A stretch of DNA of 64,000 nucleotides. It comes from Chitinophaga sancti (GTDB lineage: Bacteria; Bacteroidota; Bacteroidia; Chitinophagales; Chitinophagaceae). Positions 8,781 through 16,377 of this stretch are shown here, in pieces (position 1 is the first letter of the stretch; every line of letters starts with the position of its first letter). Position numbers and translations under genes: made by a program. The DNA lies in assembly GCF_034087045.1 (NCBI RefSeq), contig NZ_CP139247.1:1302001-1366000 (forward strand). The letters are read 5' to 3'. Under the pieces are notes generated by a model. It saw nothing but the letters and a program-made list of their open reading frames with translations, did not search any database and was not told the DNA's origin.

Positions 8781-9365
8781 ATGAAACGAATCTTCTGTTC
8801 TGTTAATGCAATCCCTTTTTTAATGGCTATCGCCTTAATCGTATCCAGTTGTAGTAAAGAAGGAAAGACTGGTCCACAGGGAGAAACAGGTGCTACCGGC
8901 GCTACAGGTGCCACAGGTCCAAAGGGTGATGCCGGTACTGCAAATGTTATTTATTCTGACTGGCTCACAGTTGCTTTTTTACCAGATACCATTCATAATT
9001 CCGATGGTACGATTGATACCCTGGGTTTTTATGTTGACCTGGATGTACCTAAGCTGGACGATGCACTGATCAGTACCGGCGAAATGAAAGTGTACCTGAA
9101 TTTTGGGTCAGCGGCTACCCCTATCGTGACACCATTGCCCTATCTGGACATCTATTCCAGTTGGAATATTACGGCTACTTTCTTTAAGGGAGGCATTGAA
9201 TTGTATTCGAATGGTGATGCGGGCACCTGGACAGATGCAAGCGGAAATGTCAGGTGGCAATACAGATATGTGCTGATCCCTGGTGGTACGGAAGCGAGGA
9301 AGGCAAAGACTGTGGATATGAGTGACTATAAGGCTGTAAAAGCCTGGCTGGGGTTAAAAGATTAA
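8781..9365 (+). CDS. Lipoprotein with a short collagen-like repeat
   Basis: A 194-residue lipoprotein: signal peptide ending in IVSSCSK (Cys24), then a short collagen-like stretch of Gly-X-Y triplets (GPQGETGATGATGATGPKG, about residues 31-50), then a beta-rich domain of about 140 residues starting at NVIYSDWLTVAF. Such proteins are frequent in Chitinophagaceae and Cytophagia, usually without assigned function. The triplet repeat probably acts as a rigid stalk and possible trimerisation element. It stands alone and ends in a strong bidirectional terminator. Confidence 0.8.
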   Translation: MKRIFCSVNAIPFLMAIALIVSSCSKEGKTGPQGETGATGATGATGPKGDAGTANVIYSDWLTVAFLPDTIHNSDGTIDTLGFYVDLDVPKLDDALISTGEMKVYLNFGSAATPIVTPLPYLDIYSSWNITATFFKGGIELYSNGDAGTWTDASGNVRWQYRYVLIPGGTEARKAKTVDMSDYKAVKAWLGLKD

Positions 9366-9370
9366 AAGGA

Positions 9371-9404
9371 AAAAGCGCTTCTGCCAGTGACAGAAGCGCT
9401 TTTT
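9371..9404. terminator. Bidirectional terminator
   Basis: A 13-bp perfect stem (AAAAGCGCTTCTG, 9371-9383, with 9391-9403) lies between the convergent collagen-like lipoprotein and obgE genes. A and T runs on the two sides let it serve both strands. Confidence 0.85.
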
Positions 9405-9405
9405 G

Positions 9406-10410
9406 TTATTCTACAGTTTTTGTATTTAATGCATTCCACAACATATCTTTCAGCTGTGGCAATCCCTGCTGTGTAACCGACGAAATGAACACATGCGGTA
9501 CTTCTTTGGGCAGTTCTGCTGCAATAGCCTCTTTCAGCTCATCGTCCAGCATATCGCTCTTACTGATAGCCAGCAGGAACTGTTTATCCAGCAATTCAGG
9601 ATTGTACATCTCCAGCTCATTCATCAGGATATCAAAATCCTTTCTGTGATCGGAGCTATCTGCCGGAATGAGGAACAACAACACGGGGTTTCTTTCGATA
9701 TGTCTTAAGAAGCGGTGTCCTAATCCCTTCCCTTCGTGTGCGCCTTCAATGATCCCTGGTAAATCTGCAATACAGAATGAACGATCATTTCTATATGCTA
9801 CCATACCCAGTTGTGGTGTCAGGGTTGTAAATGCATAATCTGCGATCTTAGGTGTAGCTGCTGTGATAGTAGAGAGCAAGGTAGACTTTCCGGCATTCGG
9901 AAACCCTACCAGACCTACATCTGCCAGCATTTTCAATTCCAGCGCTTTCCAGCCTTCTATGCCTGGCATACCGGGCTGTGAGTAATCTGGTGCCTGGTTA
10001 GTAGCTGATTTAAAGTAGGCGTTACCACGACCACCCTGACCACCTGGTATCCAGATCACTTCTTCCCCGTCGTGGAGTATTTCTACTTCCAGTGCCCCGG
10101 TTTCCTCATCAAAGGCCTGGGTACCTAATGGGACTTCGATGATCACATCTTCGCCATTACGGCCGGTGCTGTTATTGTCCCGCCCGTTACCTCCATCTTC
10201 TGCGACCACGTTCTTGTACCAGCGCAGGTGTAGCAAGGTCCAAAGCTGGGAATTGCCTCTGAGTATGATATGGCCGCCACGACCACCGTCACCGCCATCA
10301 GGGCCGGCTTCAGGGTTGTATTTGGTACGCATAAAGTGGGCGCTACCGGCGCCGCCTTTACCCGATTTGACGGATATCCTGATATAGTCAACGAAATTGC
10401 CTCTTTCCAA
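9406..10410 (-). CDS. obgE: GTPase Obg/CgtA, ribosome assembly
   Basis: A 334-residue Obg GTPase, which acts in late 50S assembly and stress signalling. The N-terminal glycine-rich Obg fold is clear ([43 protein letters not shown]). The G domain follows with G1 [10 protein letters not shown]3 [20 protein letters not shown] and G4 SKSD in place of the usual NKxD. It stops just after the G domain and lacks the variable C-terminal domain of many Obg proteins, as is usual in this phylum. The apparent start is TTG at 10410, four residues before NFVDY. Downstream of adk. Confidence 0.95.
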   Translation of the reverse strand: MERGNFVDYIRISVKSGKGGAGSAHFMRTKYNPEAGPDGGDGGRGGHIILRGNSQLWTLLHLRWYKNVVAEDGGNGRDNNSTGRNGEDVIIEVPLGTQAFDEETGALEVEILHDGEEVIWIPGGQGGRGNAYFKSATNQAPDYSQPGMPGIEGWKALELKMLADVGLVGFPNAGKSTLLSTITAATPKIADYAFTTLTPQLGMVAYRNDRSFCIADLPGIIEGAHEGKGLGHRFLRHIERNPVLLFLIPADSSDHRKDFDILMNELEMYNPELLDKQFLLAISKSDMLDDELKEAIAAELPKEVPHVFISSVTQQGLPQLKDMLWNALNTKTVE

Positions 10411-10435
10411 TGTGGAGCGATTTATTTATAAATTT

Positions 10436-10496
10436 AAAAACGCAAAGATCGTGAAGTTCATCCACTTTACATGGATGGTTACTTACGATCTTTGCG
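10436..10496 (-). terminator. adk terminator overlapping a possible obgE promoter
   Basis: A 12-bp perfect stem (CGCAAAGATCGT at 10441-10452 with 10485-10496), extended by an inner ATCCA/TGGAT pairing, is followed on the minus strand by TTTTT (10440-10436), as in an intrinsic terminator. The same arm reads GATCTTTG on the minus strand, close to the -7 consensus, and sits about 30 bp before the obgE start. The element may therefore both end adk transcripts and start obgE ones. Confidence 0.6.
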
Positions 10497-10523
10497 TCTA
10501 ATATGATAAGATCAGCCTGCTGA

Positions 10524-11096
10524 TTAAACTTTTTCTTCTACCAGCGGGTCGATTTCTTTGCTTAAGCGGGCGAAAATTTCATCAACAGTACCTTCACCAT
10601 TCACTTTCTTAAACTTGCCGAAACGGGCATAGTGGTCAGCTACAGGGGCGGTCTTGTTGTGATATTCTACGAAACGCTCACGGATGGTTTTTTCATTATC
10701 ATCCGGACGCTTTCTGGCCAGCAGACGCTGTACCAGGTTATCTTCATGTACTTCCAGAGAGAGTACGTTGGAGATAGCGGTCTTTTTCAGGTCCAGCAGT
10801 TTATCCAGTGCTTCTGCCTGGGCAGTAGTACGTGGAAAGCCGTCAAAAATAAAACCTCTTGCTTCCGGATTGGCTTCGAGTTTCGAACTGATCATACCAA
10901 TCACAACAGCATCCGGAACCAGTAGTCCCTGGTCCATCAGGCGCTTTGCTTCCATGCCCAGGGGAGTCTGAGCGGCAATCTCTCCACGCAGCAGATCACC
11001 AGTAGACAGGTGAATCAGCCCGTATTTTTCAATCAGGTTCGCACTTTGTGTACCCTTACCGCTACCGGGAGGGCCAAATAGAATAATATTGACCAT
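10524..11096 (-). CDS. adk: Adenylate kinase
   Basis: A 190-residue adenylate kinase (ATP + AMP to 2 ADP). Visible motifs: P-loop GPPGSGKGT (residues about 8-16), the AMP-binding LSTGDLLRGE, IFDGFPRTTAQAEAL, and a short LID (RKRPDDNEKTIRERF). The length shows it is the short form without the 25-30-residue zinc-type LID insertion. It lies 113 bp upstream of obgE on the same strand, separated by a terminator-like hairpin. The ATG is well placed below a -7 box. Confidence 0.97.
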   Translation of the reverse strand: MVNIILFGPPGSGKGTQSANLIEKYGLIHLSTGDLLRGEIAAQTPLGMEAKRLMDQGLLVPDAVVIGMISSKLEANPEARGFIFDGFPRTTAQAEALDKLLDLKKTAISNVLSLEVHEDNLVQRLLARKRPDDNEKTIRERFVEYHNKTAPVADHYARFGKFKKVNGEGTVDEIFARLSKEIDPLVEEKV

Positions 11097-11502
11097 GTGT
11101 TTAAAAAAACTTTAGCAAGATTGCAAATATAGCAAACAATTGAATGTATAGGTAACAAAAATTACCCTTGCTTGAATAACATGAAATATTTAAGAAAATC
11201 TGTAGATATGTTTTAATGATTTGCTGGAAATAATGGATTATTTTTAAGCAGATTGTTCCATAACGAAGAAAAAAATGGTTGTTCGAGGGTCATAGTCGAA
11301 AGATATTTTATTATGTTTAAGGATTACAGGTCATTTGTTCCTACCTCTTCATGTAAATATAAGTATTTATACTGCCGCTTTACAGCCGTGAATCTGTAGG
11401 GTAGCATAATAATTGGGACTCGGAATTTAATTAGGGTGCACCTCCCTGGGAGGGGAGAGAATTTCCCGTATGATAACTTTTTTATTGACAAGCAGAAAGA
11501 CT
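11097..11502. other. Divergent intergenic region adk / GH3 fusion
   Basis: About 400 bp, AT-rich, with no convincing gene. On the minus strand CAAATATA (11124-11131, reading TATATTTG) is a perfect -7 box for adk, 28 bp before its ATG. The rest must hold the promoter of the GH3 fusion. I see no clear box for it, only a small CCTCCC/GGGAGG hairpin near 11441-11454 in what would be its leader. Confidence 0.5.
11124..11131 (-). promoter_or_regulatory. -7 promoter box of adk
   Basis: On the minus strand it reads TATATTTG, a full match to TAnnTTTG, 28 bp upstream of the ATG. A TTTG lies 24 bp further upstream (11156-11159), a little beyond the usual spacing. Confidence 0.6.
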
Positions 11503-14475
11503 ATGAAGCAGTTACTGATCTTAGGACTCTCCGGATTATTATTAGCAGGTTCGGCTCATAAACCAGCCCTGGCACAAAGTGGTCCGGTACCGAAACTATT
11601 ACAGGCAGACGCTGCCGCTACGCATTGGGTGGACAGTGTATTCAAATCGCTCAACAACGATGAGCGTATTGCTCAGCTTATCATGATAAGGGCACATTCT
11701 AACCTTGGTGCTGATCATGTCAGGAAAATCGCCAAAGACATCAAAGACAACAAAGTTGGTGGTCTGATTTTCTTTCAGGGAGGCCCGGTACGACAGGCCC
11801 TCCTCACCAATTACTACCAATCTATTTCCCAAACTCCGCTCATGATCGCCATTGATGGCGAATGGGGCCTTGGTATGCGGCTCGACAGCGTGATCAGCCT
11901 GCCCCGCAACCTCATGATCGGTGCGGCACAAGACAGTACCCTCGCTTACAGGGCAGGTAAAGTACTTGGTCAGCAATGCCGCAGACTGGGCATACATGTA
12001 GATTATGCCCCGGATATGGATATCAATAATAATCCTAACAATCCTGTTATCAACGACCGTTCTTTCGGGCAAGATAAATACCAGGTAGCCCGCATGGGTG
12101 TGCAGATGATCAAAGGCATCCAGGATCAGGGTGTAATGGCGGTGGCCAAACACTTTCCCGGTCATGGTGATACTGATACAGACTCTCACCTGGATATGCC
12201 GGTGATCCGAAAATCCAGGGCAGAACTTGATTCACTGGAATTATATCCATTCAGACAAGCTATAGACGCGGGTGTAGCCAGCATCATGATGGCGCACCTG
12301 TACATTCCTGCCATTGACAGTACTCCTAATACGCCGACCTCCATTTCGCACAAAGCGGTAACTGACCTGCTCAAAGGCGAATATGGATATAAGGGCATCG
12401 TCATTACCGATGCGTTGGAAATGAAAGGTATTGCCAAGTTTTACTCCGGTGGGGAAGAAGCTGCGAGGTCGTTAGTAGCTGGCAACGATATGCTCATGTT
12501 GCCTTCTACAGCGGAAGGAAGTGTAAATGCAATAAAACGAGCGATTCGTCGTGGTGAAGTTACCTGGGATGATGTAAATGAAAGAGTGAAAAAAGTGCTG
12601 CTGGCCAAATACAACCTGGGTCTGAATAAGCCACAGGTGGTAGAAACGGCCAACATTGCAGCAGACCTGAATGCAGTAACCGATACCCTGATCAGGGATA
12701 TTGGCCGCCAGTCGCTGACGTTGCTGAAAAATGATAATCAGTTGATCCCCTTCAAATCACATACACCTGGCAAAGTTGCCGTGATAGCAGTAGGCGCAGA
12801 TGTGAACAACACCTTCCTGCAAACTATCAAGGCCACCCGTCCGGATGTAAATTCATTCATCTTCACCTCCCGTCAGTCAGAAGCACAGGTTGCAACGATC
12901 GTAGAAAGGTTGAAAAAAGAATTCCAGGCTGTGATCATTGGTGTACACAACTACAGCCGCAGGCCTGCTTACAATTTCGGCATCAGTTCAGCAGAGCGCT
13001 TGCTGGTACAACGTCTGCAACAGGAAATGCCTTCTGCTACCGTTGTATTTGGTAATCCCTATGCAATCCAGTATTTCTGCGATGCGCCTACGATCGTAGC
13101 CGCTTACGAAGATGATGATTCTACACAGAAAGCTGCAGCACAACTGCTGTTTGGACAACTGGTTCCAACAGGTCGTCTGCCAGTGACGGTATGTCCGAAC
13201 TTTACGTATGGTACAGGTATCGTACCGGCTACCACGCCACCGGCCATTGCGCTGGAACCACTGGAAGAAGTGGCGCCGGGCAAAGTAGGTATGAATGCCG
13301 CAACATTGTCAAAGATTGATAAACTGATTGCAGATATGATCTCCAAAGGTGCTGCACCGGGTTGTGAAGTACTGGCGATGAAAGATGGCAAAATTGTATA
13401 TAACAAAGCATTTGGTAACTACGACTATAGCAGCAATGAACCAGTTACACATTCCAGCATCTATGATCTGGCATCTGTAACCAAGGTATGTGCAACTACT
13501 GTCTCTGTTATGAAATTGTATGATGAGGGAAAACTGAGTCTGGATGCAACATTGGGTGATTATTTGCCAATGGTGAAAGGTAGTAATAAAGCGGGTTTGA
13601 AAATCAGGGATGTGTTGTTGCACCAGGCAGGTTTAGTATCATTCATACCATTCTACCAGAGTGTGCTCATGAAGAGTGGGGCACCTGATACTGCATTGTT
13701 CCATAGCTATGCAGATTCAGTGTATTCAAAGCGGGTGGCGGAACACCTGTACATGAAAGAAACTTATATAGATTCCATGTTCCGGAAAATTCTGGATAGC
13801 CCGCTGAAACCTCAGCAGGGATATGTATATAGTGACAATGATTTTATCTTCCTGGGCAAGGTAGTAGAAGCCATTACTGGTCAGAAACTGAACCATTATG
13901 TGAGAGAAACTTTCTACGAACCACTGGGTATGACAACAACAGGATTTAAGCCGAGAGAGCGTTTCCTGCTTTCACAAATAGCCCCTACAGAGAATGAGCG
14001 TACGTTCCGAATGCAATGGATCAGGGGAGATGTACATGATCCTGGTGCAGCAATGTTTGGTGGTGTAGCAGGCCATGCCGGTTTATTTTCCAATGCGGAA
14101 GATCTGGCAGTACTGATGCAGATGTTACTGAATGGCGGAAGCTATGGTGGCAAGCGTTTCATCAAAGAAGAAACAATCAAATTATTTACTGCTTACAACA
14201 GCAATATCAGCCGTCGTGGTTTAGGCTTTGATAAGCCTGAGAAAAACAACGGCAAACATGGGGAAGCATATCCTGCCAAAAGTGCTTCTGGACTTACCTT
14301 TGGACACACCGGTTTTACAGGTACCTGTATATGGGTAGATCCGGAATCTAAGCTGGTATTTATCTTCCTGAGCAACAGGGTGTGTCCTGCTGGTGGTGAC
14401 AACAAAAAGCTGATCACCATGCATGTAAGGGAAAATATAATGGAAGTGCTGTACGAAGCAATGAATGAGAAGTAG
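11503..14475 (+). CDS. GH3 beta-N-acetylglucosaminidase fused to a beta-lactamase-fold serine hydrolase
   Basis: A secreted protein of about 990 residues. The signal peptide is MKQLLILGLSGLLLAGSAHKPALAQ, so I start at 11503 rather than the ATG at 11470. A GH3 domain (about 30-590) has the NagZ-type loop KHFPGHGDTDTDSH near residue 215 and the nucleophile motif ITDALEMKG near 300. A class-C beta-lactamase/esterase domain (about 610-985) has SVTK near 657, YSDND near 775 and HTG near 933. This architecture is known in Bacteroidota. GH3 NagZ enzymes release GlcNAc from murein or chitin fragments. The partner domain may act on peptide or ester groups of the same material, which is inference. Confidence 0.93.
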   Translation: MKQLLILGLSGLLLAGSAHKPALAQSGPVPKLLQADAAATHWVDSVFKSLNNDERIAQLIMIRAHSNLGADHVRKIAKDIKDNKVGGLIFFQGGPVRQALLTNYYQSISQTPLMIAIDGEWGLGMRLDSVISLPRNLMIGAAQDSTLAYRAGKVLGQQCRRLGIHVDYAPDMDINNNPNNPVINDRSFGQDKYQVARMGVQMIKGIQDQGVMAVAKHFPGHGDTDTDSHLDMPVIRKSRAELDSLELYPFRQAIDAGVASIMMAHLYIPAIDSTPNTPTSISHKAVTDLLKGEYGYKGIVITDALEMKGIAKFYSGGEEAARSLVAGNDMLMLPSTAEGSVNAIKRAIRRGEVTWDDVNERVKKVLLAKYNLGLNKPQVVETANIAADLNAVTDTLIRDIGRQSLTLLKNDNQLIPFKSHTPGKVAVIAVGADVNNTFLQTIKATRPDVNSFIFTSRQSEAQVATIVERLKKEFQAVIIGVHNYSRRPAYNFGISSAERLLVQRLQQEMPSATVVFGNPYAIQYFCDAPTIVAAYEDDDSTQKAAAQLLFGQLVPTGRLPVTVCPNFTYGTGIVPATTPPAIALEPLEEVAPGKVGMNAATLSKIDKLIADMISKGAAPGCEVLAMKDGKIVYNKAFGNYDYSSNEPVTHSSIYDLASVTKVCATTVSVMKLYDEGKLSLDATLGDYLPMVKGSNKAGLKIRDVLLHQAGLVSFIPFYQSVLMKSGAPDTALFHSYADSVYSKRVAEHLYMKETYIDSMFRKILDSPLKPQQGYVYSDNDFIFLGKVVEAITGQKLNHYVRETFYEPLGMTTTGFKPRERFLLSQIAPTENERTFRMQWIRGDVHDPGAAMFGGVAGHAGLFSNAEDLAVLMQMLLNGGSYGGKRFIKEETIKLFTAYNSNISRRGLGFDKPEKNNGKHGEAYPAKSASGLTFGHTGFTGTCIWVDPESKLVFIFLSNRVCPAGGDNKKLITMHVRENIMEVLYEAMNEK

Positions 14476-14482
14476 TGCCTGG

Positions 14483-14513
14483 CGTAGAGCTCTCTGAATA
14501 GGAGAGCTCTACG
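14483..14513 (+). terminator. Hairpin after the GH3 fusion gene
   Basis: A 12-bp perfect stem (CGTAGAGCTCTC with GAGAGCTCTACG) lies 8 bp after the stop codon. It has no T-run, so it may stabilise the 3' end rather than terminate alone. Confidence 0.5.
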
Positions 14514-14557
14514 TGCACACATATATACATAAGATAGGGATCTATCATAGGTTAGGC

Positions 14558-14613
14558 AATAGAGACAACAGAGGTATGCACAAATGCGCCACTCGGTTGT
14601 CTCTATTTTTTTA
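14558..14613. terminator. Terminator between convergent genes
   Basis: A 12-bp stem (AATAGAGACAAC, 14558-14569, with 14596-14607) is followed by a T-run on the plus strand. It ends plus-strand transcripts and abuts the stop codon of the convergent secreted-protein gene. Confidence 0.7.
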
Positions 14614-15033
14614 TTGGACAGAAACAGTTCTGTTGATGCTGGTTTCGGTTCTGATACCGATTACTTTTTCTGCCAGGCGGGTTTTACCTCTTCTGATTTC
14701 GAAGGTATAAGAACCATCCTGCAGGTCTGCCAGGTTAAAACGGGCTTTGTAAACCAGCGTTACCGGCAGAGATTCCTGATGCAAAGTAGTGTTGTTGGCA
14801 TCCTTGATGCTCAGGATTATTTTGTCGCTGCCTGGATTTTCTACTGTTACGCGAAATACCAGTTCACTTCCTGTTACCTGTGCTACATCCAGTTTGAAAT
14901 CACTGGGAGCGGTCGGCTGTTCGGTGTTGGCAGCATTTGTTTTTACTTTGTTTAACGCAAAGTCCTGGGCTGCAGCAATGGATTGGCTTAAAAGGATAGT
15001 AGCAATAACTGCTAAAAATTGTATGTGTTTCAT
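14611..15033 (-). CDS. Small secreted protein of unknown function
   Basis: A 140-residue protein with signal peptide MKHIQFLAVIATILLSQSIAAAQ. The mature part has an Ala/Thr/Asn linker and then a beta-sandwich-like domain of about 90 residues (FKLDVAQVTGSELVFRVTVENPG ... GSYTFEIRRGKTRLAEKVIGIRT). It resembles the short Ig-like or sorting-domain proteins common in this phylum, but lacks the usual C-terminal type IX secretion motif. Probably periplasmic. Monocistronic, convergent with the GH3 fusion and divergent from ctaA. Function unknown. Confidence 0.7.
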   Translation of the reverse strand: MKHIQFLAVIATILLSQSIAAAQDFALNKVKTNAANTEQPTAPSDFKLDVAQVTGSELVFRVTVENPGSDKIILSIKDANNTTLHQESLPVTLVYKARFNLADLQDGSYTFEIRRGKTRLAEKVIGIRTETSINRTVSVQ

Positions 15034-15161
15034 ACAAAAGTTTTTTTTGTGTTTTGATGTTTTTCAGGGTCCCTTTTGTCGCCGCAAAGATCAGGAGGTT
15101 CTGTTAAGAGAATATTATGGAGATGTTAAGAAAGCATTACTAATGTCAAATCTCAAAGTAC

Positions 15162-15169
15162 TAACTTTG
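15162..15169 (+). promoter_or_regulatory. -7 promoter box of ctaA
   Basis: TAACTTTG fully matches TAnnTTTG and lies 17 bp before the ctaA ATG. No TTTG is visible at the -33 distance. Confidence 0.6.
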
Positions 15170-15186
15170 CCTTCGATTTTTGATTT

Positions 15187-16233
15187 ATGGAAAGACTGAC
15201 AACACAACAGCAAAGGCCGGTAGCGATCTGGTTATATATAGGGGTGGGGATGCTTATTATTCAGGTATTACTGGGCGGCTTGACCCGTCTCACAGGTTCC
15301 GGCCTGTCTATTACCGAATGGCAACCCATATTGGGCGCGTTTCCTCCTATGAATGAAGCGGCCTGGCAAAAAGCCTTTGATCATTATAAAGAAATCGGGC
15401 AGGCGAAGTATGTCAATAATCATTTTACATTATCAGATTTTAAAGGAATTTATTTCTGGGAGTGGTTGCATCGTGACTGGGCCCGCCTGATGGGATTAGT
15501 GTTCGCAGTAGGGTTTGTCTACTTTTTAATAAAGAAAAAGATAGATCGTTCTATGATACGCCCTATGGTGATCCTGTTTTTATTAGGAGGATTGCAGGGG
15601 GCTATTGGCTGGATCATGGTGAAGAGTGGACTGAACGAAGAGAACCTGTATGTAAACCATATACGATTGGCCATTCACTTTCTGGCAGCGTTGTCTTTAC
15701 TGGTATATGTGTTGTGGTTTGCACTCAGGTTGAGTACGCCGGTGAAGGAAATACTGGTAGCACCCGGATTGAAAAAACTGAATGCATGGTTGCTGGGTTT
15801 ATTGACTGTACAGCTGTTCTTTGGTGCATTGATGGCGGGATTGCATGCGGCCCTGGCAGCGAGCACCTGGCCGGATATCAATGGGGGGTGGGTACCGGGC
15901 ACTATGTTTACACAGGGGAATTTTTTAGAAGATCTGACGCATAATACACAGACTATTCATTTTGTACATAGAAACCTGGCTTACCTGATTACGATCCTGG
16001 TAGTGATCTGGTGGTGGAAGGCTGCATCTGAAACACCAGAGCATAGTCTGCTGCACAGAGTACGTTATCTGCCACTGCTGCTTGTATTGGTACAGGTTTT
16101 ACTGGGAGTGCTCACATTGCTGGGTAGCCAGATCCACATTCCTATTTTGCAGGCTATATTACATCAGTGTGTAGGTATGTTGTTGCTATTGGTATTGGTG
16201 TGGACGTATTTTCTGAGCTACGGAAAAAAATAA
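15187..16233 (+). CDS. ctaA: Haem A synthase (COX15/CtaA family)
   Basis: A 348-residue membrane enzyme with eight predicted helices that oxidises the C8 methyl of haem O to a formyl group, giving haem A for cytochrome c oxidase. Family marks: GGLTRLTGSGLSITEWQPILGA near the N-terminus, and histidine-bearing helices WEWLHRDWARLMG (about 91), RLAIHFLAA, FVHRNLAYL and ILHQCVGML, which supply haem ligands in two four-helix halves. Single gene here; no ctaB or oxidase genes in the window. It implies aerobic respiration with an aa3-type oxidase. Confidence 0.95.
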   Translation: MERLTTQQQRPVAIWLYIGVGMLIIQVLLGGLTRLTGSGLSITEWQPILGAFPPMNEAAWQKAFDHYKEIGQAKYVNNHFTLSDFKGIYFWEWLHRDWARLMGLVFAVGFVYFLIKKKIDRSMIRPMVILFLLGGLQGAIGWIMVKSGLNEENLYVNHIRLAIHFLAALSLLVYVLWFALRLSTPVKEILVAPGLKKLNAWLLGLLTVQLFFGALMAGLHAALAASTWPDINGGWVPGTMFTQGNFLEDLTHNTQTIHFVHRNLAYLITILVVIWWWKAASETPEHSLLHRVRYLPLLLVLVQVLLGVLTLLGSQIHIPILQAILHQCVGMLLLLVLVWTYFLSYGKK

Positions 16234-16377
16234 TTTTTAAGATTAGCCGGCCACAGGCCTGTTTCCCACATGACGCTCGTTTTTGCAGAAGGCAAAAGCA
16301 AGTGTTTTATATTCTATCGGCACCTAATTTGTAAGCATATTACAATTTTTCGTAAGTTTAGTTGTAATTGCGTTAGG

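Noticed and set aside
11270..11310. A GTTCGAGGGTC string resembling a tRNA T-loop
   Set aside because: No acceptor, D or anticodon stems can be drawn around it; I found no tRNA gene anywhere in the window.
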